Below are positions 55,402 to 63,708 of a stretch of DNA of 64,000 nucleotides, piece after piece; within the stretch, counting starts at the first letter, position 1; the number at the start of each line of letters is the position of its first letter. The translations under genes were made by a program, and so were the position numbers. The notes under the pieces are model-generated. The model was not told the origin of the DNA. It saw only the letters and a program-made list of their open reading frames with translations, and ran no database searches. Origin of the DNA: Paenibacillus profundus (GTDB lineage: Bacteria > Bacillota > Bacilli > Paenibacillales > Paenibacillaceae); contig NZ_JAJNBZ010000018.1 of NCBI RefSeq assembly GCF_021369635.1, positions 1 to 64,000 of the forward strand, given 5' to 3'.

Positions 55402-57081
55402 TCAACCGCTGAACCATTGCTTCATTTGTTTTTTGTCCAATTTGCCCACCGCCGTCTTCGGCAGCTCTGTGACGAACATGAACCGCTTCGGCACTTTATA
55501 TTTCCCGATGCGGGCAGAGCAGAAAACGATAAGGTCAGCTTCCGTAACAGAAGTGACTTCGTCAGCTACAATTACCGCTGCAACGACCTCTCCCCACTTA
55601 TCGTCAGGCAGGCCAATAACAGCCGCCTCCTTGACGTGCGGATAGCTTGCCAGCGTCTGCTCCACCTCCAGCGGATACACGTTCTCTCCACCGGTAATAA
55701 TCATATCTTTTTTGCGCCCGACAATATAAAAATAACCTTCCTTATCTTGTTTAGCCAGATCGCCCGTCAAGAACCAACCCTCCCGCAATGCGCCAGACGT
55801 GGCCTCCGGGTTGTTCCAATAATGCGAGAACAGATGCCCTCCCCGAAGCGCCAGCTCCCCGACCTGATCCATTAGTAAAGCATCTCCTTCCGTTGGGATG
55901 AGCTTCACCTCGCTGAACAGCATCGGGAGACCGACGGATCCGGGTTTCTGTGCCGCGATGAGCGGGTCAATCACGAAGTTGTTCGGTCCCGATTCGGTCG
56001 CTCCATAACCTTCTTTGAACGGGAGGCCCTTCGCCTTGAAGGCATCATATACCGACAACGGGCAGGGAGCTCCTCCAGACAGGAACGTTCGCATCGTCGG
56101 AAACGCCGACCGTGCAAACTCGTCGGATTGAATAAGCATATGGTACATGGTCGGCACCATGAGCGCTATCGTACACCGTTCTTCGTTCAACAGCCGCACC
56201 ATATCCTCACTCTGAAACGATCGCACTACGATGACTGTTCCCCCCGCCATCAGCATCGGCAGCGTCAGTGCGTTCATCCCGCCGGTATGAAACATTGGGA
56301 GAATCGTCGGTGTAACGTCATCTTCCGTCAACTGCCAACTGATGACGGTGTTGACCGCATTCCAGAATACCGAACCGTGGGTCAGCACAACCCCCTTCGG
56401 CTTTCCAGTCGTGCCGCCGGTATATATCATCATCCACGCATCATCAAGTGTCAGAGCCGCCCGTTGCACCAGCGTACGTTCACCAGCTGAATGCTCTCCC
56501 GCTGAACCGATGTCACCGTTCGCATTTCCTGCTGAACTCACATTGGACGCTTTATCCGATTTCTTGTCCGATTCGTTATCTGATTCCTTATCTGATTCCT
56601 TATCTGATTCCTTATCTGATTCAACAACCGCTACAGACAACAGGACGCAGGATACTAGCTGAAGCCCTGACATAATCCGCTTTATATCCGCATCTTCATC
56701 GTCATACAACAGCACCTGCGGCTCGCAGTCCAGTATGATTTCGTCGAGCTCCGGAATCGATAACCGCCAATTCAATGGCACCGCAATGGCACCGAGCATC
56801 CCGCAGGCGAGCATAGCTTCCAGCATCTCCGCTTGATTGTGCAGCAGGATGACAACGCGGTCGCCCAGCTTAATGTTGGAAGACTGCAATGCGGCAGCCA
56901 AGCGCTCCGAGCGAAGATGAAGGCTGCGGTAGGTGAGACGGAGCCCGCTTTTCCAGTCCACCACTGCAATCCGATCCGGTGTATGCAGGCACCGTTTATC
57001 GAACCAGTGAACTGCACTATCATGCACAGCTTCATCCCTCCGTTCTTGTTCAGCCTCGTTCGACAACAACAGCGACACCAT
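55402..57081 (-). CDS. Acyl-CoA ligase (AMP-binding)
   Basis: A 559-residue adenylate-forming ligase: P-loop MIYTGGTTGKPKG, core motif YGATE, WFLTGDLAKQDKEGY, and the hinge and C-terminal lysine region IGKYKVPKRF...PKTAVGKLDKKQ. It activates a carboxylic acid to its CoA ester; the chain length is unknown. The start is the ATG at 57081 after GGGAGG, overlapping the thiolase by 32 bases. A SDKE-type tandem repeat enlarges a loop at about residues 155-180, before the P-loop. Confidence 0.87.
   Translation of the reverse strand: MVSLLLSNEAEQERRDEAVHDSAVHWFDKRCLHTPDRIAVVDWKSGLRLTYRSLHLRSERLAAALQSSNIKLGDRVVILLHNQAEMLEAMLACGMLGAIAVPLNWRLSIPELDEIILDCEPQVLLYDDEDADIKRIMSGLQLVSCVLLSVAVVESDKESDKESDKESDNESDKKSDKASNVSSAGNANGDIGSAGEHSAGERTLVQRAALTLDDAWMMIYTGGTTGKPKGVVLTHGSVFWNAVNTVISWQLTEDDVTPTILPMFHTGGMNALTLPMLMAGGTVIVVRSFQSEDMVRLLNEERCTIALMVPTMYHMLIQSDEFARSAFPTMRTFLSGGAPCPLSVYDAFKAKGLPFKEGYGATESGPNNFVIDPLIAAQKPGSVGLPMLFSEVKLIPTEGDALLMDQVGELALRGGHLFSHYWNNPEATSGALREGWFLTGDLAKQDKEGYFYIVGRKKDMIITGGENVYPLEVEQTLASYPHVKEAAVIGLPDDKWGEVVAAVIVADEVTSVTEADLIVFCSARIGKYKVPKRFMFVTELPKTAVGKLDKKQMKQWFSG
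56552..56628. repeat. In-frame 12-bp tandem repeat in the ligase gene
   Basis: Six to seven imperfect copies of a 12-bp unit (TCTGATTCCTTA on the plus strand; the last three or four are identical) encode SDKE/SDKK repeats. The unit is a multiple of three, so copy changes would alter loop length without breaking the frame. Confidence 0.8.
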
Positions 57082-58231
57082 GACCGCCTCCCACACAGAG
57101 AGCTGCTGCGCCATATCGAACTTGTCTGCGTTGCATCTCATGAATCAAGGTAACTAGCACCCGCGTTCCACTCGCCCCGATAGGATGGCCGAGAGCAATG
57201 GCGCCGCCGTTCACGTTCACTCGCTCTGGTTCAAGTTCCAATTCATGCATCACGGCTAGCGCTTGGGCCGCGAACGCCTCGTTGATTTCGAACAGGCCGA
57301 TATCTTGCAGACGCAAGCCTGCCTTGAGGAGCGCCTGCTTGATGGCGGGAACCGGGCCAAGCCCCATCCACTCCGGTTCAAGCCCGACAGCGGCATACCC
57401 GCGAATGGAAGCGATAGGCGCGAGCTGATGCGCAGCAGCAGCCTCCGAGCTGCACAGCACGACAGCAGCCGCACCGTCATTGATGCCTGACGAGTTGCCC
57501 GCTGTCACCGTACCTTGTGCGCTGAAGGCGGGCTTCAGCTTCCCAAGCGCCTCCATGGTCAATCCCGGCCGCGGATGCTCATCGGTCGCGATAAGCCGCG
57601 CGCTCCCCTTGCGGTCCGCAATGGATATCGCAACGGTCTCCTCTTCGAAGCGCCCGTCCCGCATCGCTGCTTCCGCGCGTTGCTGACTTTGCAGCGCAAA
57701 GGCGTCCTGCTGCTCGCGTGTCAGTCCGTAGCGCTCGGCAAGGCGCTCCGCCGTCACTCCCATCGGCTGCTTGATGATGGCGCACGTCAGTCCGTCAAGC
57801 AGCACCGAATCAACCAGCTCCCCATGTCCGTATCGGTAGCCTTGACGCGCCTGCTTAAGCAAATAAGGGGAATGCGTCATATTTTCCATGCCGCCCGCCA
57901 TAATTACGCCCGCATCTCCAGATCGTATGCATTGCGCTCCCAGCATCACCGTCTGCATACCTGACCCGCATACAAGATTCACGTTCGTTGCCGGAACGCA
58001 CACCGGAATTCCTGCCTTCACTGCTGCCTGTCTTGCGCCATTCATGCCAATCCCGGCCTGCAGCACCTGGCCCATATAAACCTGGTCTATCTGCTCACTT
58101 GCAATATTCGCACGTTTACAAGCTTCCTCCATGACAACCGCACCCAACTCCACTGCCGCCATATCCCGGAAATTGCCCTGAAACGCTCCGATTGGAGTGC
58201 GCACGGCACTCGCAATGATCACTTCATTCAA
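57050..58231 (-). CDS. Acetyl-CoA C-acyltransferase (thiolase)
   Basis: A 393-residue thiolase: nucleophile C88 in NLVCGSGMQ, the NEAFAAQA motif, the catalytic GHPIGASG histidine and the second cysteine in ALCVGGGHG near the C-terminus. It either condenses two acetyl-CoA or cleaves 3-ketoacyl-CoA. The start is probably TTG at 58231, six bases after GAGGTG; the GTG at 58240 lacks a ribosome binding site. It is the first gene of the thiolase-ligase operon, and its promoter shares the SARP-like element of the livK operon. Confidence 0.9.
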   Translation of the reverse strand: MNEVIIASAVRTPIGAFQGNFRDMAAVELGAVVMEEACKRANIASEQIDQVYMGQVLQAGIGMNGARQAAVKAGIPVCVPATNVNLVCGSGMQTVMLGAQCIRSGDAGVIMAGGMENMTHSPYLLKQARQGYRYGHGELVDSVLLDGLTCAIIKQPMGVTAERLAERYGLTREQQDAFALQSQQRAEAAMRDGRFEEETVAISIADRKGSARLIATDEHPRPGLTMEALGKLKPAFSAQGTVTAGNSSGINDGAAAVVLCSSEAAAAHQLAPIASIRGYAAVGLEPEWMGLGPVPAIKQALLKAGLRLQDIGLFEINEAFAAQALAVMHELELEPERVNVNGGAIALGHPIGASGTRVLVTLIHEMQRRQVRYGAAALCVGGGHGVAVVVERG

Positions 58232-58267
58232 GTCGTCCACCTCATTGTTCGTACTAGAGTCGCTTCC

Positions 58268-58300
58268 AGTAAACAGGATGGCGGTTACAAATCAGTTGCA
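58268..58300 (-). promoter_or_regulatory. SARP/BTAD-type operator and -10 of the thiolase operon
   Basis: On the minus strand: TGCAACT, GATT, TGTAACC, nine bases, then TTTACT. The repeat period (11 bp) and the nine-base gap to the -10-like hexamer equal those at 51679-51711. Confidence 0.62.
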
Positions 58301-58341
58301 GTCGACAGCATGAAAAAAATCCCCCCTGGGTGTCACACTAT

Positions 58342-58523
58342 CGAGAAACCCTTGAAATCAAAAAATAGAGGGGATCCGCTGGAGAAACCTGACGATTGCC
58401 CTTGAATCCGTGTCACTTTTGTATACTCTTATCCTTATTGAATTGAATTAGCAGCGACTATGGTGAAAATACCCCACCATTCTTTTTTATTCTCAATTTT
58501 CTCAATATATTTCGGGTTTCTCG
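58342..58523. repeat. Inverted repeat pair, possible remnant element
   Basis: CGAGAAACCC (58342-58351) is repeated inverted as GGGTTTCTCG (58514-58523), with a related GGAGAAACC in between at 58381-58389. No transposase is present. It may be a small non-autonomous element or a regulatory RNA fold. Confidence 0.3.
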
Positions 58524-58569
58524 TCAAGCTCAGGCCCCCTACGAGTGTTCCTTGCAAACATCTCGTGTT

Positions 58570-58930
58570 CGCAAGTGGGTTACCGAAGAGACTGAACGCA
58601 ACTGAGTGAACTGAGCGAGACTAAGCAAGACTGAGCGAGACTTAGTAGAAGACTAAGTAAACTGAACAAGACTGTGTTAAGGTGCAAGGAATTTGCCGCG
58701 TGGTCTGAGAGTATGGGAGAGTGGATGAAAGAGCAGATCAATGGATGCAAGCCGAACATACGTCCTGCTGTTGATGTTGTTATTGCTGTTGTTATTGCTA
58801 TTTTTGTTGCTATTGCTGTTACTGTTACTGGTGCTGTTACTGGTGCTGGTGCTGTTACTGGTGCTGTTTCCCTGTTGATGCTGCTGTTGTGCAGTTTGCT
58901 ATTCTTGCTATTCTTGCTGCATCATCCGCC
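58570..58930. repeat. Simple-sequence region
   Basis: Two low-complexity stretches adjoin: about ten loose copies of an ACTGAGCGAG-like unit (58580-58675) and a trinucleotide-rich tract (GTTATTGCTGTT and CTGTTACTGGTG units, 58760-58930). The open frame at 58674-59033 is made mostly of this tract and is not credible as a gene. Confidence 0.6.
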
Positions 58931-58940
58931 AAACAGTCGT

Positions 58941-59127
58941 TCCATTGGAATACGTACAGTCTTCTGCCTGTTTTCAAGCGTAAACTCACCTTTCCACTGG
59001 AAATCTTCCAGTCAAATCGTAATTAAGCCTTGAGTTCAGCCGTTTGAGCATGTTTCTGCTGGATTATTTCCAATGGTTCACCATGTTATCAGCCTAAACC
59101 TTCAAATCCATTGGACAGAATCCAGTC
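58941..59127. repeat. Cluster of 22-bp TTCCAYTGGA-N7-CAGTC elements
   Basis: Three direct copies of the pattern (58941-58962, 58993-59014, 59106-59127) and one inverted copy (59056-59076). The same pattern occurs at 10896-10917. Spacing within the unit is constant. Confidence 0.65.
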
Positions 59128-59141
59128 ATTATCCACAATAG

Positions 59142-59172
59142 AAAAACCGTCAGGGTAAAATCACTCTGACGG
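59142..59172 (-). terminator. Terminator of the chemoreceptor gene
   Basis: CCGTCAG (59147-59153) pairs with CTGACGG (59166-59172), followed on the minus strand by Ts. Confidence 0.7.
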
Positions 59173-59220
59173 CCTTTAGGATTGGCGGATATCTGTAATG
59201 TTGTGCGCGTGCCCGTATAT

Positions 59221-61197
59221 TTATGACTTGAAGCGTGCAGATAACTGCTGCAAATCATCAGCAATGCTTGCCAAATGATTCGCATATGACGCCATTTCCT
59301 GCATTGCTGCATTTTGCTGTTCGCTTGCTGCTGCGACTGTCTCCATTTCCATTAACGTACCATTCGTCATTTCGCTCGCGGCATCGAAAGATTCGATCAT
59401 GTCAGCGTTCGAAGACGCAAGCTGCGAACCCAGTTCCGTCACGTGATTCAACTGAACGTTCATTTCATCGATCGCTTGGAAAATATCTGTAAAGCTATTC
59501 GTTACCGATTCGGTTAACTGCTGTCCAACGGCCACGGACTCTACTCCATTCTGCATGGCGGTCCATACAGAGTCAGAACGCTCCCTAATCTGCTGCACCA
59601 TGCCCGTAATCTTCCCGGCGGCCTCCTTCGTCTCCTCCGCCAGCTTGCGCACTTCGCCCGCTACGACTGCGAAGCCACGCCCATGTTCACCTGCGCGAGC
59701 CGCTTCAATAGCTGCGTTCAATGCAAGCAGCTCCGTTTGAGCAGCCACCTCTTGGATAAAGGCAACGATACGATGTATGTGATGCGATTGCTCATTCAAT
59801 CGCTCTGTCTCCGCCTTAGCCTGTTCCGTGTTCTGCGTAATGGCATCCATCTGCATGCGCACGCTGTCCAGTGCCTTTCCTCCACTCGCTGCCCACTCGC
59901 TCATCTCTTGTGCCGCATGAGAGGAACTGCCTACGAGTGTTACGACACGATGCAGCTGTGATTCAGATTGATGCGCTTGTGCCGTTACGGTATTCAAGCG
60001 TTCATCCAACAGTGCCGATTGAGTCGACACTTGCTGATAGGAGGCCGCGACCTCCTGCAAGGAGCTTACGTTCTCCTCCGAACTAGCGGATAGCTCCTCG
60101 GCGGAAGCCGCAACCACTTCGGATACTTCACGTATTTGCGCCATAATGTCGGATAAGGAATGCGTCATCGAGTTGAAGTTCTTTTCCAGACGGCCAATTT
60201 CGTCCAATCTTCCGTCTACCAGAACGCGAACAGAGAAATCACCGTCTGCAATCCGCTCTGTCATTTGCTGAATCCGCACGACGGGGCGTATGATGTTACG
60301 AACGAACTTCCACAGAAATAAACCGATAAGACCGATCAATACGACGAGAAACACGGAAGCGATAATCACGATTTCATTCGCTTGGGCGTTAATTTCACTT
60401 CGACTCAAGACCGAGACGATGTTAATCCCGAGTTTGTTTCGCTTATCATAGCTGATGAATTCATGTCTGCCGTCAGCGTTCGACATATACTTGCCATATT
60501 CGTCTGATAGCAGCTCTTTATATTGCTCTCTGTCCAGTTGGGAGCCCTGCTTATGTACCGGATGGGATAGCACGTGATTGTCCTTATCAATTAGGCTGAT
60601 ATACCCGCTGTCCCCCACCTTGAATTGGCTAACCGATTGATTTAAATTGTCGATCGAGACATCAATGCCTGCAACCCCTTCCCCATTCGGTAACGAACGG
60701 GAGAACGTCACAATCATTTGTCCCGTAATCATATCTTGATAAGGCTTGGAGACGATGACTTCGCCTTCATGCTCTTTGGCCAATTGATACCACTCGCGTT
60801 TTTTCGCTTCATTGATGTCAATCTCACTGCCGCTGTTGTCGATATATTTATCTCCAAGCAGGACATAAGCAAACAATATGTTGCTGATGTCTGAAGTCAG
60901 GTCCGTGACCCGATGTTTAATCCGCGTCACATCCTGCGAGTTCTCGCTTATGCTGGCCGCCAGACTGCTTACCAAATGCCCATTCGTCTCATAAGTCTGA
61001 TTCAGCATTCGCGAAATGGATTGTGTCGCTTCATTGACCTCGTCATACATCATGTTTTTCGTGTTGTATGATGCCGTTAACGTTAAGATAACGATGAGGA
61101 CAATCGTAGGAACGATAATGAAGCAGGTGAGCAGGAGAATAATTTTTTTATGTAGAGAACGTTGAATCGATTGAGCCCAATTTCTATAGTATTTCAA
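59221..61197 (-). CDS. Methyl-accepting chemotaxis protein
   Basis: A 658-residue chemoreceptor: N-terminal membrane helix (about 17-42), extracellular dCache-type sensor (about 43-275), second membrane helix (about 280-302), HAMP, and a cytoplasmic signalling domain with the highly conserved hairpin tip [40 protein letters not shown]. It passes ligand signals to CheA/CheW. The start is TTG at 61197, eight bases after AAAGGGG. A sigma-D promoter lies at 61242-61268. The ligand is unknown. Confidence 0.93.
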   Translation of the reverse strand: MKYYRNWAQSIQRSLHKKIILLLTCFIIVPTIVLIVILTLTASYNTKNMMYDEVNEATQSISRMLNQTYETNGHLVSSLAASISENSQDVTRIKHRVTDLTSDISNILFAYVLLGDKYIDNSGSEIDINEAKKREWYQLAKEHEGEVIVSKPYQDMITGQMIVTFSRSLPNGEGVAGIDVSIDNLNQSVSQFKVGDSGYISLIDKDNHVLSHPVHKQGSQLDREQYKELLSDEYGKYMSNADGRHEFISYDKRNKLGINIVSVLSRSEINAQANEIVIIASVFLVVLIGLIGLFLWKFVRNIIRPVVRIQQMTERIADGDFSVRVLVDGRLDEIGRLEKNFNSMTHSLSDIMAQIREVSEVVAASAEELSASSEENVSSLQEVAASYQQVSTQSALLDERLNTVTAQAHQSESQLHRVVTLVGSSSHAAQEMSEWAASGGKALDSVRMQMDAITQNTEQAKAETERLNEQSHHIHRIVAFIQEVAAQTELLALNAAIEAARAGEHGRGFAVVAGEVRKLAEETKEAAGKITGMVQQIRERSDSVWTAMQNGVESVAVGQQLTESVTNSFTDIFQAIDEMNVQLNHVTELGSQLASSNADMIESFDAASEMTNGTLMEMETVAAASEQQNAAMQEMASYANHLASIADDLQQLSARFKS

Positions 61198-61241
61198 TGT
61201 AAAATCCCCTTTGCCAATCTTAAAAGTCAGACACTTTTCGT

Positions 61242-61268
61242 ATATCGGAAATATTGATAATGTTTTTA
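61242..61268 (-). promoter_or_regulatory. sigma-D promoter of the chemoreceptor gene
   Basis: On the minus strand: TAAA, 15 bases, TCCGATAT, against the sigma-D consensus TAAA-N15-GCCGATAT. It ends about 45 bp before the start codon and places the receptor in the motility regulon. Confidence 0.7.
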
Positions 61269-61388
61269 TACTTTTCAGAAAAAAAGAAGAAGGTAATTAA
61301 AGGGAATTACAGGTTCTGCAACTGCCCAATTGCTACCTGACTAATACGTTGCATTAAAATCGAACGCGATTTTTAACAATTATAATGA

Positions 61389-61433
61389 AAAACGGCTTAG
61401 AACCCAATTAATAATAAGGGGCTAAGCCGTTTT
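61389..61433 (-). terminator. Terminator of the 46-residue peptide gene
   Basis: AAAACGGCTTAG pairs perfectly with CTAAGCCGTTTT. Confidence 0.8.
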
Positions 61434-61498
61434 AAATATTCTTTAAGGTCTTATTTTTAGGTGAAGAAACGAAAATGTTTATTACATCATTACTGTAA

Positions 61499-61639
61499 CT
61501 AACGTGTTTCTTTAGTATCTTTCTGCTTTTGATCGTTATTTATAGCTTCTTTAACATAATCTCTTGGCGGAATCTTATTATTTATATGCAAAAGCAAACC
61601 AATAATAACAACTAAAAGGACAATTATAACCACATTCAT
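61499..61639 (-). CDS. 46-residue single-helix membrane peptide
   Basis: The ATG at 61639 follows GGGGGAGGAG by a few bases, a very strong ribosome binding site. The product has an N-terminal hydrophobic helix (MNVVIIVLLVVIIGLLLHI) and a charged C-terminal tail rich in Lys, Asp and Gln. Its own terminator follows. No family is recognised. It lies in an AT-rich patch with the orphan secreted protein gene and may be an accessory gene. Confidence 0.6.
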   Translation of the reverse strand: MNVVIIVLLVVIIGLLLHINNKIPPRDYVKEAINNDQKQKDTKETR

Positions 61640-61840
61640 TTCTCCTCCCCCTTTTTACTCCTTACTTAACTAATAAGTGGAGTTGACTCATAAATGAAAC
61701 AGACTTGATATTCTCCACCCGAAAACACATTTGATTTAGTTTTTATATCTACGAAGTTGTCCGTATACACTTTGCTTTTGCTGTTTCTTCACACTACAGT
61801 GAGTACATACATTCCATACTTTTACATCAGGCGACCAGTT

Positions 61841-61881
61841 AAAAATAGATCCCCTCTTCATTTACGAAGGGATCTATTTTT
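61841..61881 (-). terminator. Terminator of the secreted protein gene
   Basis: AAAAATAGATCCC (61841-61853) pairs with GGGATCTATTTTT (61869-61881); a perfect 13-bp stem ending in Ts on the minus strand. Confidence 0.85.
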
Positions 61882-61888
61882 AACTTTT

Positions 61889-62851
61889 CTAGTATTTAAA
61901 CGAAACTCCAGTTTGTATAGCCTCATCCTTCGAAACATTTGCGCTTATAGTGAACGAACCAGTTCCTCTGGCATCTACTCCTAACGCCCCTGATATACTT
62001 GATTCTGTATGAATATAATGCCCAGATAAATCAGCATAGGTATAAGAGCTATTATTTCTGATCGCCCGATATGCTACGGTACCTCTATGATTTTCATATT
62101 TATGTTGTTTCCCATTAATTAATTGGGCACTATCACTAGCTAGTTGAAATTCAAATCCAATGCCACCCGTTTTATCCTCTGCCGACCACTTATATTGATC
62201 AGATACACCATCATAAGTCCAAGGTCCAAGTCCAATTATAGGGTTTCTCGAGTAATAATCATCCCTACTATATTTTAAATATTCACTGTTTTGTACTGGA
62301 GTCATACTGACATGATGCGCCACACCGACAGCATCTTTATATTTGTAGAAAGGTTTTTTGGCCCATGCAAAGTCATGTTTAATCAAATATTCCTGTGGAT
62401 TAGTTCCACTGATTCTTGAGACAGTAGTTGTAAGTCTCATCCAATTTGAAGTTGGCTCTGTGTCAGAACAATTTTGTGAAGAAGTATCACAAATACTTTG
62501 TAATCTGAATTGTTCTTCTTTTGCCTGCTCATATGACTCCTTATTTACTTCAATAAACCCATTTTCGTCTTTTTTCAAGTACTTTCTGTCCAAAGCCAAT
62601 AATTGCCCCTCTAATTCATTAAGATACTCTAAATCATATTGAGTAAAGTCTTTCACTTCTTCTTTAGAAAAACCTAATTGAGCAAATCTCAATGTATTTT
62701 GATGGAGACTTTTTAAAGAAAAATCATTTTCGTTATAGCCAAGTCTTTCTAGCAATTCTACATTTGAAGGAGTCTCAAAATTTGCAAAAGTCGGTAAACA
62801 AAGCACCAAAGACAAACAAAATAACAGTGAAAAAGAAATTACTTTTTTCAA
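61889..62851 (-). CDS. Secreted protein of unknown function
   Basis: About 320 residues. A signal peptide with hydrophobic core SFSLLFCLSLVLCLP and probable cleavage after TFA precedes a helical, acidic region (about 25-120), a pair of cysteines (CDTSSQNC) that may form a disulfide, and a C-terminal beta-rich region with many Tyr, Ser and Gly. The start is TTG at 62851 after AAGGGTG, or GTG at 62860. I know no family. The gene is clearly more AT-rich than its neighbours, suggesting transfer. It could be a secreted effector, toxin or binding protein; the sequence does not decide. Confidence 0.7.
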   Translation of the reverse strand: MKKVISFSLLFCLSLVLCLPTFANFETPSNVELLERLGYNENDFSLKSLHQNTLRFAQLGFSKEEVKDFTQYDLEYLNELEGQLLALDRKYLKKDENGFIEVNKESYEQAKEEQFRLQSICDTSSQNCSDTEPTSNWMRLTTTVSRISGTNPQEYLIKHDFAWAKKPFYKYKDAVGVAHHVSMTPVQNSEYLKYSRDDYYSRNPIIGLGPWTYDGVSDQYKWSAEDKTGGIGFEFQLASDSAQLINGKQHKYENHRGTVAYRAIRNNSSYTYADLSGHYIHTESSISGALGVDARGTGSFTISANVSKDEAIQTGVSFKY

Positions 62852-63659
62852 AACCTTCACCCTTTTCGCGTTATTTTCAAGTGATATCTTAGGTGTGTTG
62901 AAAGAACCTAATTTCTAATTTCTGAAAAATCGTTTTAAAACTACAAAACCAAGTATTTTTTCCCATTATCAAAGTGATGTGTATTCTAAAGGCAACGTTT
63001 TTCAGTCGAGAAGTACAAGTGTTTTCACAAGAAAACTACATCTGAAGAATCTTTCGAAGAAGAAAAGTGTAGGACAGAATACATGTGCGTGTACAACAAG
63101 ATCGAACGTAACGGTTGAACTGTAAAAACCAACAGGTCTTAAACCGTCTACTCAGTTCGATCAAGCAAGGTAGAAAAATCCCATAAACCACCTCCTTAAG
63201 GTAGATATTAACACAATATATAAATTTGTAAATATAATTATATTTACTTTTTATACCTATCACTTCAATTTTTATTTATTTTAACCAGTATATTCGTGAT
63301 AGTGAAAAATATAGAATATCTTCAAAACGGATCCGCATGTGTAGATTCAACAGTCTAATGCTTTAATATTTACAAGCGTCACCTATAGGACAATGCCCCT
63401 TTGAAGGGTCGCATGATGGAATAGGATTTCCAATATATTACCTTGGCATATTACTTATTGCCATGAACTTCGCTTCCATTAGAGGAGACATTTCGAACTT
63501 GGTTTGTGAAACCGCACTCAGAAAGTAATCTGTTATACTTAACATTTTTTCACACCAATTCCTTTGTAACCTGTATCATTCGCTGTTCGATATGTTTATA
63601 ATAAATTGAACATTTATTTCCGGTCCAGCTATTTTATAGCCTCACGTTTTTATAATAAA
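62852..63659. other. AT-rich intergenic region
   Basis: About 800 bp without a supported gene, apart from the leader-peptide-like element at 63100-63197. The rest shows nothing I can name. The open frames at 63036-63263 and 63606-63881 lack family resemblance and proper starts. Confidence 0.4.
63100..63197 (-). promoter_or_regulatory. Leader peptide (MGFFYLA) with alternative RNA stems
   Basis: On the minus strand AAGGAGGT is followed five bases later by ATG and a seven-codon frame, MGFFYLA-stop (63161-63184). Directly downstream, the segment CAGTTCGATC/complement can join two competing stems: GATCGAAC (63100-63107) with GTTCGATC (63155-63162), or GAACTG (63117-63122) with CAGTTC (63153-63158) plus ACGGTT (63111-63116) with AACCGT (63142-63147). 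This is the layout of translational attenuators of antibiotic-resistance genes, but no such gene follows. Confidence 0.45.
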
Positions 63660-63695
63660 AAGACTGCGCCTTTAAGCTCTCTTAGGCACAGTCTT
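63660..63695 (-). terminator. Rho-independent terminator
   Basis: AAGACTGCGCCT pairs with AGGCACAGTCTT (one mismatch); A-tract below gives Ts on the minus strand. A T-tract on the plus side suggests bidirectional use. It ends the partial gene at the window edge. Confidence 0.75.
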
Positions 63696-63708
63696 GTTTT
63701 TTGCAGTT

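Noticed and set aside
42325-58231. Polyketide or fatty-acid antibiotic biosynthesis cluster (SARP plus KAS III plus ketoreductase)
   Set aside because: There is no acyl carrier protein, elongating ketosynthase or acyltransferase; importer, thiolase and CoA-transferase favour catabolism.
58674-59033. 119-codon open frame rich in Val, Ala and Thr
   Set aside because: It is produced by a trinucleotide-rich tract and continues into the 22-bp repeat cluster; no ribosome binding site.
63036-63263. 75-codon minus-strand frame
   Set aside because: It runs through the leader-peptide RNA structure; the credible start with a ribosome binding site gives only the seven-codon frame.
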